NCBI RefSeq assembly: GCF_003290085.1
Contig: NZ_QMKJ01000001.1
Location: 310,001-374,000 of the forward strand
DNA from: Aliidiomarina sp. B3213
Lineage (GTDB): Bacteria; Pseudomonadota; Gammaproteobacteria; Enterobacterales; Alteromonadaceae
Direction: 5' to 3'
DNA: 64,000 nucleotides
Below the pieces are notes generated by a model, which was not told the origin of the DNA, ran no database searches, and was given only the letters and a program-made list of their open reading frames with translations. The position numbers and the translations under genes were made by a program. This document shows, one piece after another, positions 41,765 to 49,937 of the stretch (within the stretch, counting starts at the first letter, position 1; each line of letters starts with the position of its first letter).

Positions 41765-42541
41765 TCAAGTGGAGAGGTCGGGGCCTGCATTAAGAAGCTT
41801 CCTTGTGTACCTCTCCTGTGGGTTATTTAACACGTGTTGTGTTTCCCCATACTCAATAACCTTTCCGTCTTTCATTACTAGCACTTCATCGGCCATATGT
41901 TGCGCAATTTCAGGGCTATGAGTGATAAATATATAAGAAATATGTAGCTCTCTTTGTAAATCGATTAAAAGGTTGAGAATTTGAGCTCGTACAGACGTGT
42001 CTAGTGTTGCCAAAGCTTCGTCTGACACCAACACCTTAGGATTTAAAATAATTGCTCGGGCAATGCAGGCTCTTTGCTTTTGTCCGTTGGTAAGCATGTA
42101 TGGATAAAAGGTACGATGTTCATTAAGCAAACCAACCCGTTTCAGTGTTTTGGAAATCGTGTCATCGCACTGTTTCTCGGTAAGCTTTGTATTGAACCGC
42201 AACACTTCATGAAGTTGTTTACCGATGGTGAGGTTAGGATTCAATGAACCTTCCGCATCTTGGAATATCATTCGAATGGACTGCGCGCGGCGGCGCATGT
42301 CGTTGTAGGCCAATACAGAGCCATCTAAATATATATGTCCACTCGTTGGCTCAAGAGCACCTCCCACTAAAGCCGCTAAGGTGGACTTGCCCGAACCATT
42401 AGACCCCATGACTGCAAGCGTTTTACCTGCTTTAAGCTCAAAACTCACGTCTTTTACTGCGAATTGCGGATTCGTCCTAAACCAGCCAATACGATGGTGA
42501 AAAACTCTGCTTAAATTCTCTGTGCGAAGCACTGCGCTCAT
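41765..42541 (-). CDS. sapF: Sap/peptide ABC transporter ATPase SapF
   Basis: One of the two ATPases of the Sap transporter, 258 residues. Walker A GSNGSGKST (about 46-54), a Q-loop (IFQDAEG), Walker B (VLVSDEALATLD) and the H-loop (ITHSP) are present. The ABC signature is altered (LTNGQKQR rather than LSGGQ), a change shared with E. coli SapF. It overlaps sapD by four bases and is last in the pspF-sapABCDF run. Confidence 0.92.
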   Translation of the reverse strand: MSAVLRTENLSRVFHHRIGWFRTNPQFAVKDVSFELKAGKTLAVMGSNGSGKSTLAALVGGALEPTSGHIYLDGSVLAYNDMRRRAQSIRMIFQDAEGSLNPNLTIGKQLHEVLRFNTKLTEKQCDDTISKTLKRVGLLNEHRTFYPYMLTNGQKQRACIARAIILNPKVLVSDEALATLDTSVRAQILNLLIDLQRELHISYIFITHSPEIAQHMADEVLVMKDGKVIEYGETQHVLNNPQERYTRKLLNAGPDLST

Positions 42542-43551
42542 GAGTTTTCCCCTTTATTTTTAGAGTTTTCAAATTCCCTAATCGGGTGGTGGCAATAGTA
42601 AGAATGTTCTTTCAGGTTAGTTATTTCCGGCCGCATGATACAGTTCTGTCTAGCGTAACGACAGCGGGGACCGAGCCGGCATCCTTTAGGCATATTTTGT
42701 AATGTAGGCTCTATCCCGGGTAAGGTTTTTAACCTATCACGAGGCTTTAGATTTTCCGTTTGTACGAGAGACGTGTAATTCAATGCGTCAGTATACGGAT
42801 GCAGTGGTTTGGTCAGCATGGTGTTCTTATGACCTGTTTCCATAATTTGACCACAATAAATAGTCGTAATGCGGTCAGTCTCCTGCATGATGGTATTAAG
42901 GTCTTGTGTAATCACCAGAATCGACATTTTAAAACGTTGATGCAACTGCGCTAGCAAGCGATAAATTTGCGCACGAGTTAGCGGCTCCATGGCTGTAGTC
43001 GGTTCGTCTGCAATAAGCAAATGGGGGCGGTGCGCGATAGCAGTAGCTATCATGACTTTTTGTGCTGCGCCGTCAGAGAGTTCGAAAGGATAAGACGCAA
43101 GAACTTGCTCGTAGTTTTTTACGCCCATTTTTAGCAGAAGGTTACGGGCATATTCATCTTTAGCTTTTGAGCGCGTCCAAAATGTCGCCTTTACGTCTTC
43201 GTCTAGAATAGCTTCTTTCAATTGCTCGCGAATCGTGGTGTTGGGATCTAGATAACGGGCAGCGTCTTGGAAAATCATAGCAATGTCTACACCGATAATT
43301 TCTCGGCGTTGTTTTGCTGTAAGATTCAGTAAATCTGTACCTTTAAACCAAAGTCGGTCTGCTTGTATACGCCAGTTTGGATTCACAAAGCCCATAATAG
43401 CTCTTGCGACCAAGCTCTTTCCTGACCCAGACTCGCCGACTAAAGTGTGAATTTCGCCTTCAGCAATTTGCAGGGAAACACGGTCGAGTACCCGAACCTC
43501 TCCTTGTGGAGTATCGGCAAAAATCGATAAATTCCGTATATCTATAAGCAT
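42538..43551 (-). CDS. sapD: Sap/peptide ABC transporter ATPase SapD
   Basis: Second ATPase of the Sap system, 337 residues. Walker A GESGSGKS (about 38-45), a modified signature ELSDGAAQKVMIATAI and Walker B LLIADEPTTAMEP follow in order, and the C-terminal oligopeptide-transporter domain carries four Cys (about residues 292-318: CRLGPRCRYARQNC and YYCHH). In E. coli SapD also supports potassium uptake by Trk. It abuts sapC with no gap. Confidence 0.94.
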   Translation of the reverse strand: MLIDIRNLSIFADTPQGEVRVLDRVSLQIAEGEIHTLVGESGSGKSLVARAIMGFVNPNWRIQADRLWFKGTDLLNLTAKQRREIIGVDIAMIFQDAARYLDPNTTIREQLKEAILDEDVKATFWTRSKAKDEYARNLLLKMGVKNYEQVLASYPFELSDGAAQKVMIATAIAHRPHLLIADEPTTAMEPLTRAQIYRLLAQLHQRFKMSILVITQDLNTIMQETDRITTIYCGQIMETGHKNTMLTKPLHPYTDALNYTSLVQTENLKPRDRLKTLPGIEPTLQNMPKGCRLGPRCRYARQNCIMRPEITNLKEHSYYCHHPIREFENSKNKGENS

Positions 43552-44445
43552 TTAACTTCCCAAACGTTTGTCGAGTGCGGAACGAATGGACTCGCCCAAT
43601 ATATTCACGCTGATTAACGTTACAAAAAGAGCCAAGCCGGGCAAAGCCATCACCCACGGCGAGTTATATGCAACTTCTAAGCTTTGCGCTAACATCGCTC
43701 CCCATTCTGGAGCTGGAGCCTGAGCACCTAATCCCAAAAAGCCAAGCGCTGCAATATCTAAAATAGCTGCCGACAGGGCTATGGTTAAATGCATCACAAT
43801 GGCTTTTATGATGTTGGGCAGAAGCACAGAGAAGAACAAATAACGGTTATCCACACCGTTTAGCCTGCTTGCGAGTACGTAAGGTTGCTTTTGCTCGTCC
43901 GCAATTGCGTTTTTGGTAATGTGTAAAAACTGAGGGATGAATACCAAGGCTATTGCGAGTATCGCGTTAGACAAGCCAGGGCCGATAACCGCAATAATAA
44001 CAAGCGCGAGCAGCAATGACGGAATAGACAACAGAACATCGAGTAGATGTTTTACCGTCGAGCTTTTTACCCCAACATTAACAGCGGATATAGCGCCAAG
44101 AGAACATCCCACGAGTGCCGCAATGATTACAGCAAGCATAGGTAAGCCAAACGTATATCTTGCTCCATGCATAAGTCGAGAAACCATATCTCTGCCCAAT
44201 GCGTCGGTGCCCAAAAGGAATCGCATATCGCCTTGATCTGACCATGCAGGTGGCAACGAAACAGCATCGATAAATTGTTCGTTACTACCGTATGGCGCAA
44301 GCAATGGACCAAATATACTAATAATGAGTAGGGCGCCCAGTATATAAAGTGTTGCCGTAGAAATAGGGTTGGCTCGCAAGTCTTGCCAAACAAGTTGCAG
44401 CGGAGAAGGGTTTTTAACTTCGTAATACAGGTTTTTATCTAGCAT
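43552..44445 (-). CDS. sapC: Sap/peptide ABC transporter permease SapC
   Basis: Inner-membrane permease of 297 residues, the DppC/OppC type. Six membrane helices are expected; the first (about 29-51) is followed by the periplasmic loop with FLLGTDALGRDMVSRLMHGAR, typical of the family, and the cytoplasmic EAA-like loop (ASRLNGVDNRYLFFSVLLPNI) that contacts the ATPases. It overlaps sapB by 11 bp. Confidence 0.94.
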   Translation of the reverse strand: MLDKNLYYEVKNPSPLQLVWQDLRANPISTATLYILGALLIISIFGPLLAPYGSNEQFIDAVSLPPAWSDQGDMRFLLGTDALGRDMVSRLMHGARYTFGLPMLAVIIAALVGCSLGAISAVNVGVKSSTVKHLLDVLLSIPSLLLALVIIAVIGPGLSNAILAIALVFIPQFLHITKNAIADEQKQPYVLASRLNGVDNRYLFFSVLLPNIIKAIVMHLTIALSAAILDIAALGFLGLGAQAPAPEWGAMLAQSLEVAYNSPWVMALPGLALFVTLISVNILGESIRSALDKRLGS

Positions 44446-45460
44446 AAAATTCCTGCCTTACCTGCGGATAACGCCACGCCTGCAAAATATTAGCAAATAC
44501 GTTAACCGTAAGAATAATTGAAGCGAGTACCAATAAGCCATGTTGTATTACGGGAAAGTCTCGTTCGTAAATACTGCGGACTAACCAGTTGCCTAACCCT
44601 GGCCATGAAAAAATAACCTCGGTAATGAGTACATTCGTGACCAAAACACTAAATGCTGTACTGAGCTGGCGTGTTACCGGTTGCATAGTATTTGGAATGG
44701 CATGCTTAAACATAACTTCTGCTGTAGACAAGCCTCTAGCGTAGGCACCTTTCACAAATTTTTGTTGTAACACATGAATCGCCGAGGCTCTTGTGAAACG
44801 AACAAGCAAAACGCATGGTGCCGTTGCCAGTACTATGGCAGGTAAGACAATGTGTAAAAATGCATTTTGAAAGGCTATCCACTTGTGGTCTATGTCGCTT
44901 AGTGCAATATCTATAAGAATGGAACCAGAAACTGCAGGAACGTCGAATAGCGGATTGATTTGGCCTGCAATGGGTACCACGTCTAGCACCACAGCGAAGA
45001 TAAGTATAGTAACCTGAGCCAACCAAAAAACAGGCACGGAATAGCCCGCCAAGCTAATAAAAGCTATAACTTGGTCTATCGGTTTACGGTAGTATTTTGC
45101 GGCTATAATACCTAAAGGTGGACCTATACAAAGTGCTATAGCGAGCGCAATAACAGTAAGTTCCAGCGTGGCGGGCAAGCGCAAACTAAGTTCGTCCCAT
45201 ATCTCGCTGTTATCTTGCATCGATTGCCCCCAATCTCCTTCAAACAGGCTGCGAAGGTACGATATGTACTGGTGCGCAATGTTGCTATCGAAGCCTCTTT
45301 TCTCAAATACCTCTTCATAGCGGGGGTGATCAATCGGAATACCCGAAGCATTGGTGACGGGGTCTCCGGGAAACCAGTAACTCATTGAAAACGACAGCAA
45401 CGAGATAAGAAATAGAGTAATTAAAAGTAAGCTGAGCTGCCTAATAATAACTCGACTCAT
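44435..45460 (-). CDS. sapB: Sap/peptide ABC transporter permease SapB
   Basis: Inner-membrane permease of 341 residues, the DppB/OppB type. The N-terminal helix (about 9-31) precedes a periplasmic loop; the transmembrane core spans about 98-330 and includes the EAA-like loop KGAYARGLSTAEVMFKHAIPN. It overlaps sapA by four bases. SapB and SapC form the channel of the Sap transporter. Confidence 0.94.
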   Translation of the reverse strand: MSRVIIRQLSLLLITLFLISLLSFSMSYWFPGDPVTNASGIPIDHPRYEEVFEKRGFDSNIAHQYISYLRSLFEGDWGQSMQDNSEIWDELSLRLPATLELTVIALAIALCIGPPLGIIAAKYYRKPIDQVIAFISLAGYSVPVFWLAQVTILIFAVVLDVVPIAGQINPLFDVPAVSGSILIDIALSDIDHKWIAFQNAFLHIVLPAIVLATAPCVLLVRFTRASAIHVLQQKFVKGAYARGLSTAEVMFKHAIPNTMQPVTRQLSTAFSVLVTNVLITEVIFSWPGLGNWLVRSIYERDFPVIQHGLLVLASIILTVNVFANILQAWRYPQVRQEFYAR

Positions 45461-47091
45461 GGCTCACCTCGTTCTATCTCTGCGACTTTGGAAACGGAAC
45501 GAAGGTTAATTCCGCCGTAAGCTGGCGGCTGTAGGCCTTGAATATAGTCTCGTGATGCTTGGAATCGAATGGAGTGCGCTAAGGGCACTACAGGTACTTC
45601 CTGAGCTAAAATATCTTGAGCTTGGTGGTAAAAAGATTCTCGTGTGGGGCGATCAATACTTCGAATAGCATTGGTGACTAAGTTGTCGAAGATTTCATTA
45701 CACCACATTGCACGGTTGTTCCCAGAAGCTTTAGCTGCACAGGTGAGTAATGGCCGAAAGAAGTTATCCGGATCTGCATGATCAGCAGACCATCCGATAA
45801 GCACCGAATCATGCGCCCCTTCTGCAAGGCTTCTCCTAAAAGAGCTCCACTCATAAGACACAATGTTTACGTTTACGCCGATGTCATTCAGGTTCGATTG
45901 AATAAGCTCCGCCATTAGCCTCGCATTGGGGTTATACGCGCGCTGCACCGGCAGGGCCCATACGTCCATGGTAAACCCTGAGCCATAGCCCGCTTCGTCA
46001 AGTAACTCACGAGCCCTCTGCGGATCGTACCTAAAGGCTTCTGGTGTTGGACTATGTGCCCAGCTTGTATTGGGTAATATCGAATCTGCACGCACTGCAT
46101 GGTCAAAGTAGACCGCGCTAATCAGAGCGTCTCTGTCTATTGCGTGAGCAAGAGCCTGTCGCACTTTTATGTCGTTAAAAGGGGCTTTGTCTGTATTGAA
46201 AGCCCAAAACGCCGTGTTGGGGCTCATTGATGTTTGCAAATGTATGTCTTCCCGTTCGTCTAGCCAAGCAATATCTCTAGCAGGCGGATACGGGCTTATA
46301 TCGCAATCCTGAGTAAGTAACATCAACATACGCTTGTGGTCGTTTGGGGCAATCCTAAAAACTAAGTTTTCTGAAGCAGCTGGGCCTTTCCAGTATTCAT
46401 CGTGCCGTACATAGTTAAGTGCGACATCTTTCCGGAAGTGGCTAAATTTGAAAGGGCCAGTACCGATCGGTTCTAGATCGAATTGCTGTGGCTCACCTTG
46501 GTTGAGAAGTTGTTGGCCATATTCTGCTGACATAATTACTGCAAAGCTGGACGCTAATATGGAGAGCAAAGAGCTGTCTGGTTCACGTAGGGTAATCTCA
46601 ACTTCATGGCTAGATGTTGCTGAGACCTCACGAATCAGCTGATCAAGGCGCGTAGCTGTAAAAAAAGGGTACTGTCCGCCACTGATTTCGTGATAGGGGT
46701 GCTCTGGTTTTAACCAACGGTTGAAAGTAAATACCACGTCTTGTGCATTTAGATTTCTGGTGGGGTGGAAAAAATCGGTGCTATGAAATGGTACGTCTTC
46801 TCTTAATTTAAACCGATACCGAAGGTTGTCTTCACTTACACTCCAATGTTCTGCAAGGGACGATTCGAATTCTCTCGAGCTTTCATTATATTCTATGAGT
46901 CGGTCGAATAATTGTGACGAGGTCATGTCGAGCGTTGTGCCCGAAGTAACGAGTTGTGGGTTAAACGCCTCTGGGTTTCCTTCCGCACAATACAGCACGC
47001 CCTCGGCTTCTGGCGGCAACGCTCGGTTACAACCAGTAACTAAACCTACAACAATAAGTGAAACTGAGCACAGAAAATGCTTAGTCGTCAC
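45457..47091 (-). CDS. sapA: Sap/peptide ABC transporter solute-binding protein SapA (lipoprotein)
   Basis: Solute-binding component of 544 residues, SBP family 5. In enterics and Haemophilus SapA takes part in resistance to antimicrobial peptides, putrescine export or heme uptake, depending on species. The signal peptide ends with a lipobox LVTGC (Cys at about residue 21), so it should be lipid-anchored; E. coli SapA is a soluble periplasmic protein. The family segment GVLYCAEGNPEAFNPQL and the region SPNTAFWAFNTDKAPF match SapA better than DppA or OppA. It overlaps the pspF end by 11 bp. Confidence 0.93.
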   Translation of the reverse strand: MTTKHFLCSVSLIVVGLVTGCNRALPPEAEGVLYCAEGNPEAFNPQLVTSGTTLDMTSSQLFDRLIEYNESSREFESSLAEHWSVSEDNLRYRFKLREDVPFHSTDFFHPTRNLNAQDVVFTFNRWLKPEHPYHEISGGQYPFFTATRLDQLIREVSATSSHEVEITLREPDSSLLSILASSFAVIMSAEYGQQLLNQGEPQQFDLEPIGTGPFKFSHFRKDVALNYVRHDEYWKGPAASENLVFRIAPNDHKRMLMLLTQDCDISPYPPARDIAWLDEREDIHLQTSMSPNTAFWAFNTDKAPFNDIKVRQALAHAIDRDALISAVYFDHAVRADSILPNTSWAHSPTPEAFRYDPQRARELLDEAGYGSGFTMDVWALPVQRAYNPNARLMAELIQSNLNDIGVNVNIVSYEWSSFRRSLAEGAHDSVLIGWSADHADPDNFFRPLLTCAAKASGNNRAMWCNEIFDNLVTNAIRSIDRPTRESFYHQAQDILAQEVPVVPLAHSIRFQASRDYIQGLQPPAYGGINLRSVSKVAEIERGEP

Positions 47092-48178
47092 GTTGAATTC
47101 CCTCTAGTAATTGATATTTCTTAAGATAGCCACGCAGTTGATGATAGGTCAGACTAAGCGCCTCTGCTGTCTTTTTCTGATTAAATTGAAATTCTGCCAA
47201 TGCCTTTTCGAGAAGCTCAACTTCGAAGTCTTGGCTCAGTGCTTTGAAATCCACACCTTGCTTGAAGTCAAAAGATGGGGAAGCGGGTGCATTCTCCACA
47301 GGGATATTTTGAATATTTCCCTCATGAGATGCGCCATTAGTGGGTTGTGGAGCAGCAACCGGTTCAGCCGCAAACTTAATCGACTGTTTAGGACGCCAGG
47401 GACTTAAAAATGGATCAATGACAATCTCATGTACGGGAAGCTGGTCGTTATTTAATTTATAAACGCTGCGTTCCACAACATTCTTTAATTCACGTATGTT
47501 ACCAGGCCATTCGTACTCTTGAAGCGTTTGCTTGGCCTTCGTTGTGAAACCCGCAAAACACTCTAGCTTGAGTTCGCGTGCCATTTGAATGGCAAAGTGT
47601 TCAGCAAGTATCAATATATCTTCAGGGCGCTCTCTAAGCGGAGGTAATGTAATAACGTCGAATGCTAAACGGTCGAGTAAGTCTGCTCTGAACTTGTTTC
47701 GTTCGGCAAGGCTTGGAAGGTCTTCATTTGTTGCAGCAACAAGGCGAACATCTACTTTAACGGTTTTACTACCACCGACGCGTTCAAATTCACCATACTC
47801 GATAACGCGAAGAAGCTTTTCCTGCACTAGCGCTGAAGTATTAGCGAGTTCATCGAGAAATAGGGTACCACCGTCGGCACGCTCAAAGCGTCCTTCGTGT
47901 TTCTTACTCGCTCCTGTAAAAGCGCCTGCCTCGTGACCAAATAACTCACTTTCGAGTAAGTTGTCATTCAACGCCGCGCAGTTCAGTTTAAGGTAAGGCT
48001 GGTCCCAACGCTTCGAGAGGTAGTGAAGACGCTGCGCTATTAGCTCTTTACCCGTTCCCCGTTCACCAATAATTAGCACAGGTTTGTCGAGCGGAGCCGC
48101 TTGTGAAACGTGCTCTAATATAGAAAGAAAGCTATTGGATTCACCAATAAGATTTTCGTTGTCGCGGAAACGGTTCAT
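47081..48178 (-). CDS. pspF: Psp operon transcriptional activator PspF
   Basis: Sigma-54 enhancer-binding protein of 365 residues that switches on pspABC during inner-membrane stress. Walker A GERGTGKELIAQ lies at about residues 36-47, the sigma-54 contact loop GAFTGA is intact (HEAGAFTGASKKHEG), Walker B is GGTLFLDELA, and a Fis-type helix-turn-helix is at the C-terminus (about 325-360, KKTAEALSLTYHQLRGYLKK). No N-terminal sensory domain, as expected for PspF, which is held by PspA. The AAA+ and DNA-binding domains are joined by a longer linker (about 255-310) than in E. coli (325 residues). It is divergent from pspA. Confidence 0.95.
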   Translation of the reverse strand: MNRFRDNENLIGESNSFLSILEHVSQAAPLDKPVLIIGERGTGKELIAQRLHYLSKRWDQPYLKLNCAALNDNLLESELFGHEAGAFTGASKKHEGRFERADGGTLFLDELANTSALVQEKLLRVIEYGEFERVGGSKTVKVDVRLVAATNEDLPSLAERNKFRADLLDRLAFDVITLPPLRERPEDILILAEHFAIQMARELKLECFAGFTTKAKQTLQEYEWPGNIRELKNVVERSVYKLNNDQLPVHEIVIDPFLSPWRPKQSIKFAAEPVAAPQPTNGASHEGNIQNIPVENAPASPSFDFKQGVDFKALSQDFEVELLEKALAEFQFNQKKTAEALSLTYHQLRGYLKKYQLLEGIQRDD

Positions 48179-48317
48179 AGCCGAGTCTCTTTTTTCATCA
48201 ACTTGTTGGTTAATTTTGCTAATTATTAGTCTATTTCTTTAAAGTGCTTTCTGCACCTGTTTTCTGTAATTTATTTTAAATTAATTAAAATCATGTAGTT
48301 AGAGTGTTTTTGAAATG

Positions 48318-48332
48318 TGGCACGCATCTTGT
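48318..48332 (+). promoter_or_regulatory. Sigma-54 promoter of the psp operon
   Basis: TGGCAC-N5-TTGT (48318-48332) matches the sigma-54 consensus TGGCAC-N5-TTGC except for the last base. It lies 49 bases before pspA. The AT-rich stretch upstream (about 48190-48300) is the probable site of PspF enhancer and IHF binding, though I see no clear enhancer consensus. Confidence 0.85.
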
Positions 48333-48381
48333 TTATATCTCTGTGCCAGGACATCTGAAACTGATTATGAGGTAACTTAAG

Positions 48382-49089
48382 ATGGGTATTTTTTCACGCT
48401 TTTCAGACATCGTAAATGCAAACTTGAATGCATTATTGGATAAAGCAGAAGATCCGCAAAAAATGGTTCGTCTGATTATTCAAGAAATGGAAGACACGCT
48501 TGTTGAAGTTCGTTCAGTATCAGCAAAAACGCTTGCTGAGAAAAAAGAACTTACGCGCCAATTAACTCGTCTTGAAGAAGAAGTGGTTGAATGGGAACAA
48601 CGTGCTGAACTTGCTATCAGCAAAGGCCGTGACGACCTTGCACGTTCTGCTCTTTTAGAGAAACGCAAAATTGAAGACACGGTTGAAAGTTTAAATGAGG
48701 ACATTGCGCGCACAGACGACCATATTGAGCGTCTTTCGGGCGAAATTTCACAGTTACAAGAAAAGTTAACTGACGCGAAAGCTCGCCAGAAGTCTATTTT
48801 AATGCGCGAACGGACTGTGAGTTCACGTTTAAATGTAAAACGTACACTCGACAGCTCTAAAATTGATGACGCTTTGCAAAAGTTTGATCGCTACGAAGCG
48901 AAGATTGATGACCTAGAGTCTCAGGTTGACGCTTACGACTTAGGTAAGAAAACTTTAGCGGATGAGTTCCGTGCGCTAGAAAATGAGTCTAAAGTAGATG
49001 ACGAACTGGAAGCTTTGAAAGCACGCGTTGGCGGTGACAAAAAGGCTTCTGAGAAAAAAGCTACTAAAACCGACAAAAAAGATGCGTAA
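48382..49089 (+). CDS. pspA: Phage shock protein A
   Basis: Peripheral membrane protein of the ESCRT-III/Vipp1 superfamily, 235 residues. It forms coiled-coil hairpins on damaged membranes and holds PspF inactive in unstressed cells. The N-terminal amphipathic helix (MGIFSRFSDIVNANLNALLD) and two long coiled coils (about 30-180) are clear; the C-terminal part is Lys-rich. It is the first gene of pspABC with a sigma-54 promoter. Confidence 0.97.
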   Translation: MGIFSRFSDIVNANLNALLDKAEDPQKMVRLIIQEMEDTLVEVRSVSAKTLAEKKELTRQLTRLEEEVVEWEQRAELAISKGRDDLARSALLEKRKIEDTVESLNEDIARTDDHIERLSGEISQLQEKLTDAKARQKSILMRERTVSSRLNVKRTLDSSKIDDALQKFDRYEAKIDDLESQVDAYDLGKKTLADEFRALENESKVDDELEALKARVGGDKKASEKKATKTDKKDA

Positions 49090-49100
49090 GGAGCTAAGTG

Positions 49101-49340
49101 ATGAGCGAAGGAATGGTGTGGGCATTTACCGTGCCCCTCATGTTATTTCTAATACTTGTAGCACCTATTTGGCTCATCCTTCACTACCGCAGTAAGAAGA
49201 AGATCAGTGAAGGTTTGAGTGTGGAAGACTCTGCTCGTATTCGAGAGCTTGCTGACAAGGCAGAAATATTAAGAGATAGAGTTCGGACTTTGGAGAAACT
49301 GTTAGACCAAGAAAATCCGAACTGGCGTCGAAACGGCTAA
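49101..49340 (+). CDS. pspB: Phage shock protein B
   Basis: Small inner-membrane protein of 79 residues that, with PspC, senses membrane stress and sequesters PspA. One membrane helix (about 5-27) precedes a basic KKKISEGLS patch and a coiled coil ending in LDQENPNWR. I chose ATG 49101 after AAGGAG; an in-frame GTG lies directly upstream. Confidence 0.94.
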   Translation: MSEGMVWAFTVPLMLFLILVAPIWLILHYRSKKKISEGLSVEDSARIRELADKAEILRDRVRTLEKLLDQENPNWRRNG

Positions 49341-49350
49341 GGAGTTCGAC

Positions 49351-49782
49351 ATGGTGATTCGCAAGAAACAGATGTACCGAGACCCAGAGAAAGGAAAGAT
49401 CGCGGGTGTATGTGCGGGTTTAGCGGACTACTTCGGTTGGGAACTATGGATAGTTCGTATCATTGCTTTAACTGCTCTGATCTTCCTACCGCAAGTAACC
49501 TTTGTTGCGTACGTGATTTCTTGGTTTGTTATCGACAAGAAGAAGCCAGGAATCGGCACCCACGAAAGTGGTGGCTATCGAGAGGAAACTCGATATGAGC
49601 GGAGCCAAGACGGCTCAGCTATTGAAGTGAAAACTCGTGTTTGGGAAGCCGGTAAAGCACCTAAATATGCGTTATCAGACATAGAAAAGGAATTTCGAGA
49701 GTTAGAAGTGGATGTCGGCCAGATGGAAGGTTATGTCACTTCTAGCGAGTATCGTGTTAAGCAGGAAATAAACCGCCTGTAA
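49351..49782 (+). CDS. pspC: Phage shock protein C
   Basis: Inner-membrane stress sensor of 143 residues. The PspC domain (about 5-65) has the motif GKIAGVCAGLADYFGWELWIVR and a membrane helix (about 38-62). The C-terminal half is charged with a short coiled coil (about 100-140). It lies 10 bp after pspB and ends the operon. Confidence 0.95.
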   Translation: MVIRKKQMYRDPEKGKIAGVCAGLADYFGWELWIVRIIALTALIFLPQVTFVAYVISWFVIDKKKPGIGTHESGGYREETRYERSQDGSAIEVKTRVWEAGKAPKYALSDIEKEFRELEVDVGQMEGYVTSSEYRVKQEINRL

Positions 49783-49845
49783 CACTTACGGTACCTAACC
49801 TCTGAATTAATCTTATTCAGTGTTTGGCAAAAAATCGTTACAAAG

Positions 49846-49884
49846 AGCAAGTGGTCAGAGATCTCTCTGGCCATTGCTGCTTTT
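49846..49884 (+). terminator. Probable terminator of the psp operon
   Basis: AGCAA-G-TGGTCAGAGA (49846-49861) pairs with TCTCTGGCCATTGCT (49864-49878) with one bulge and one G-U pair, then a short T-tract. The hairpin loop is very tight on paper, so the real stem is a few bases shorter. Confidence 0.7.
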
Positions 49885-49937
49885 AAAGACTCAATTTAAG
49901 CTGCGTGCGCATTATAAAAATAACAATAGGACGCACA

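Noticed and set aside
45457-47091. DppA/OppA dipeptide transporter instead of Sap
   Set aside because: Adjacency to pspF, the altered signature of SapF and the SapA-like N-terminal block favour Sap.
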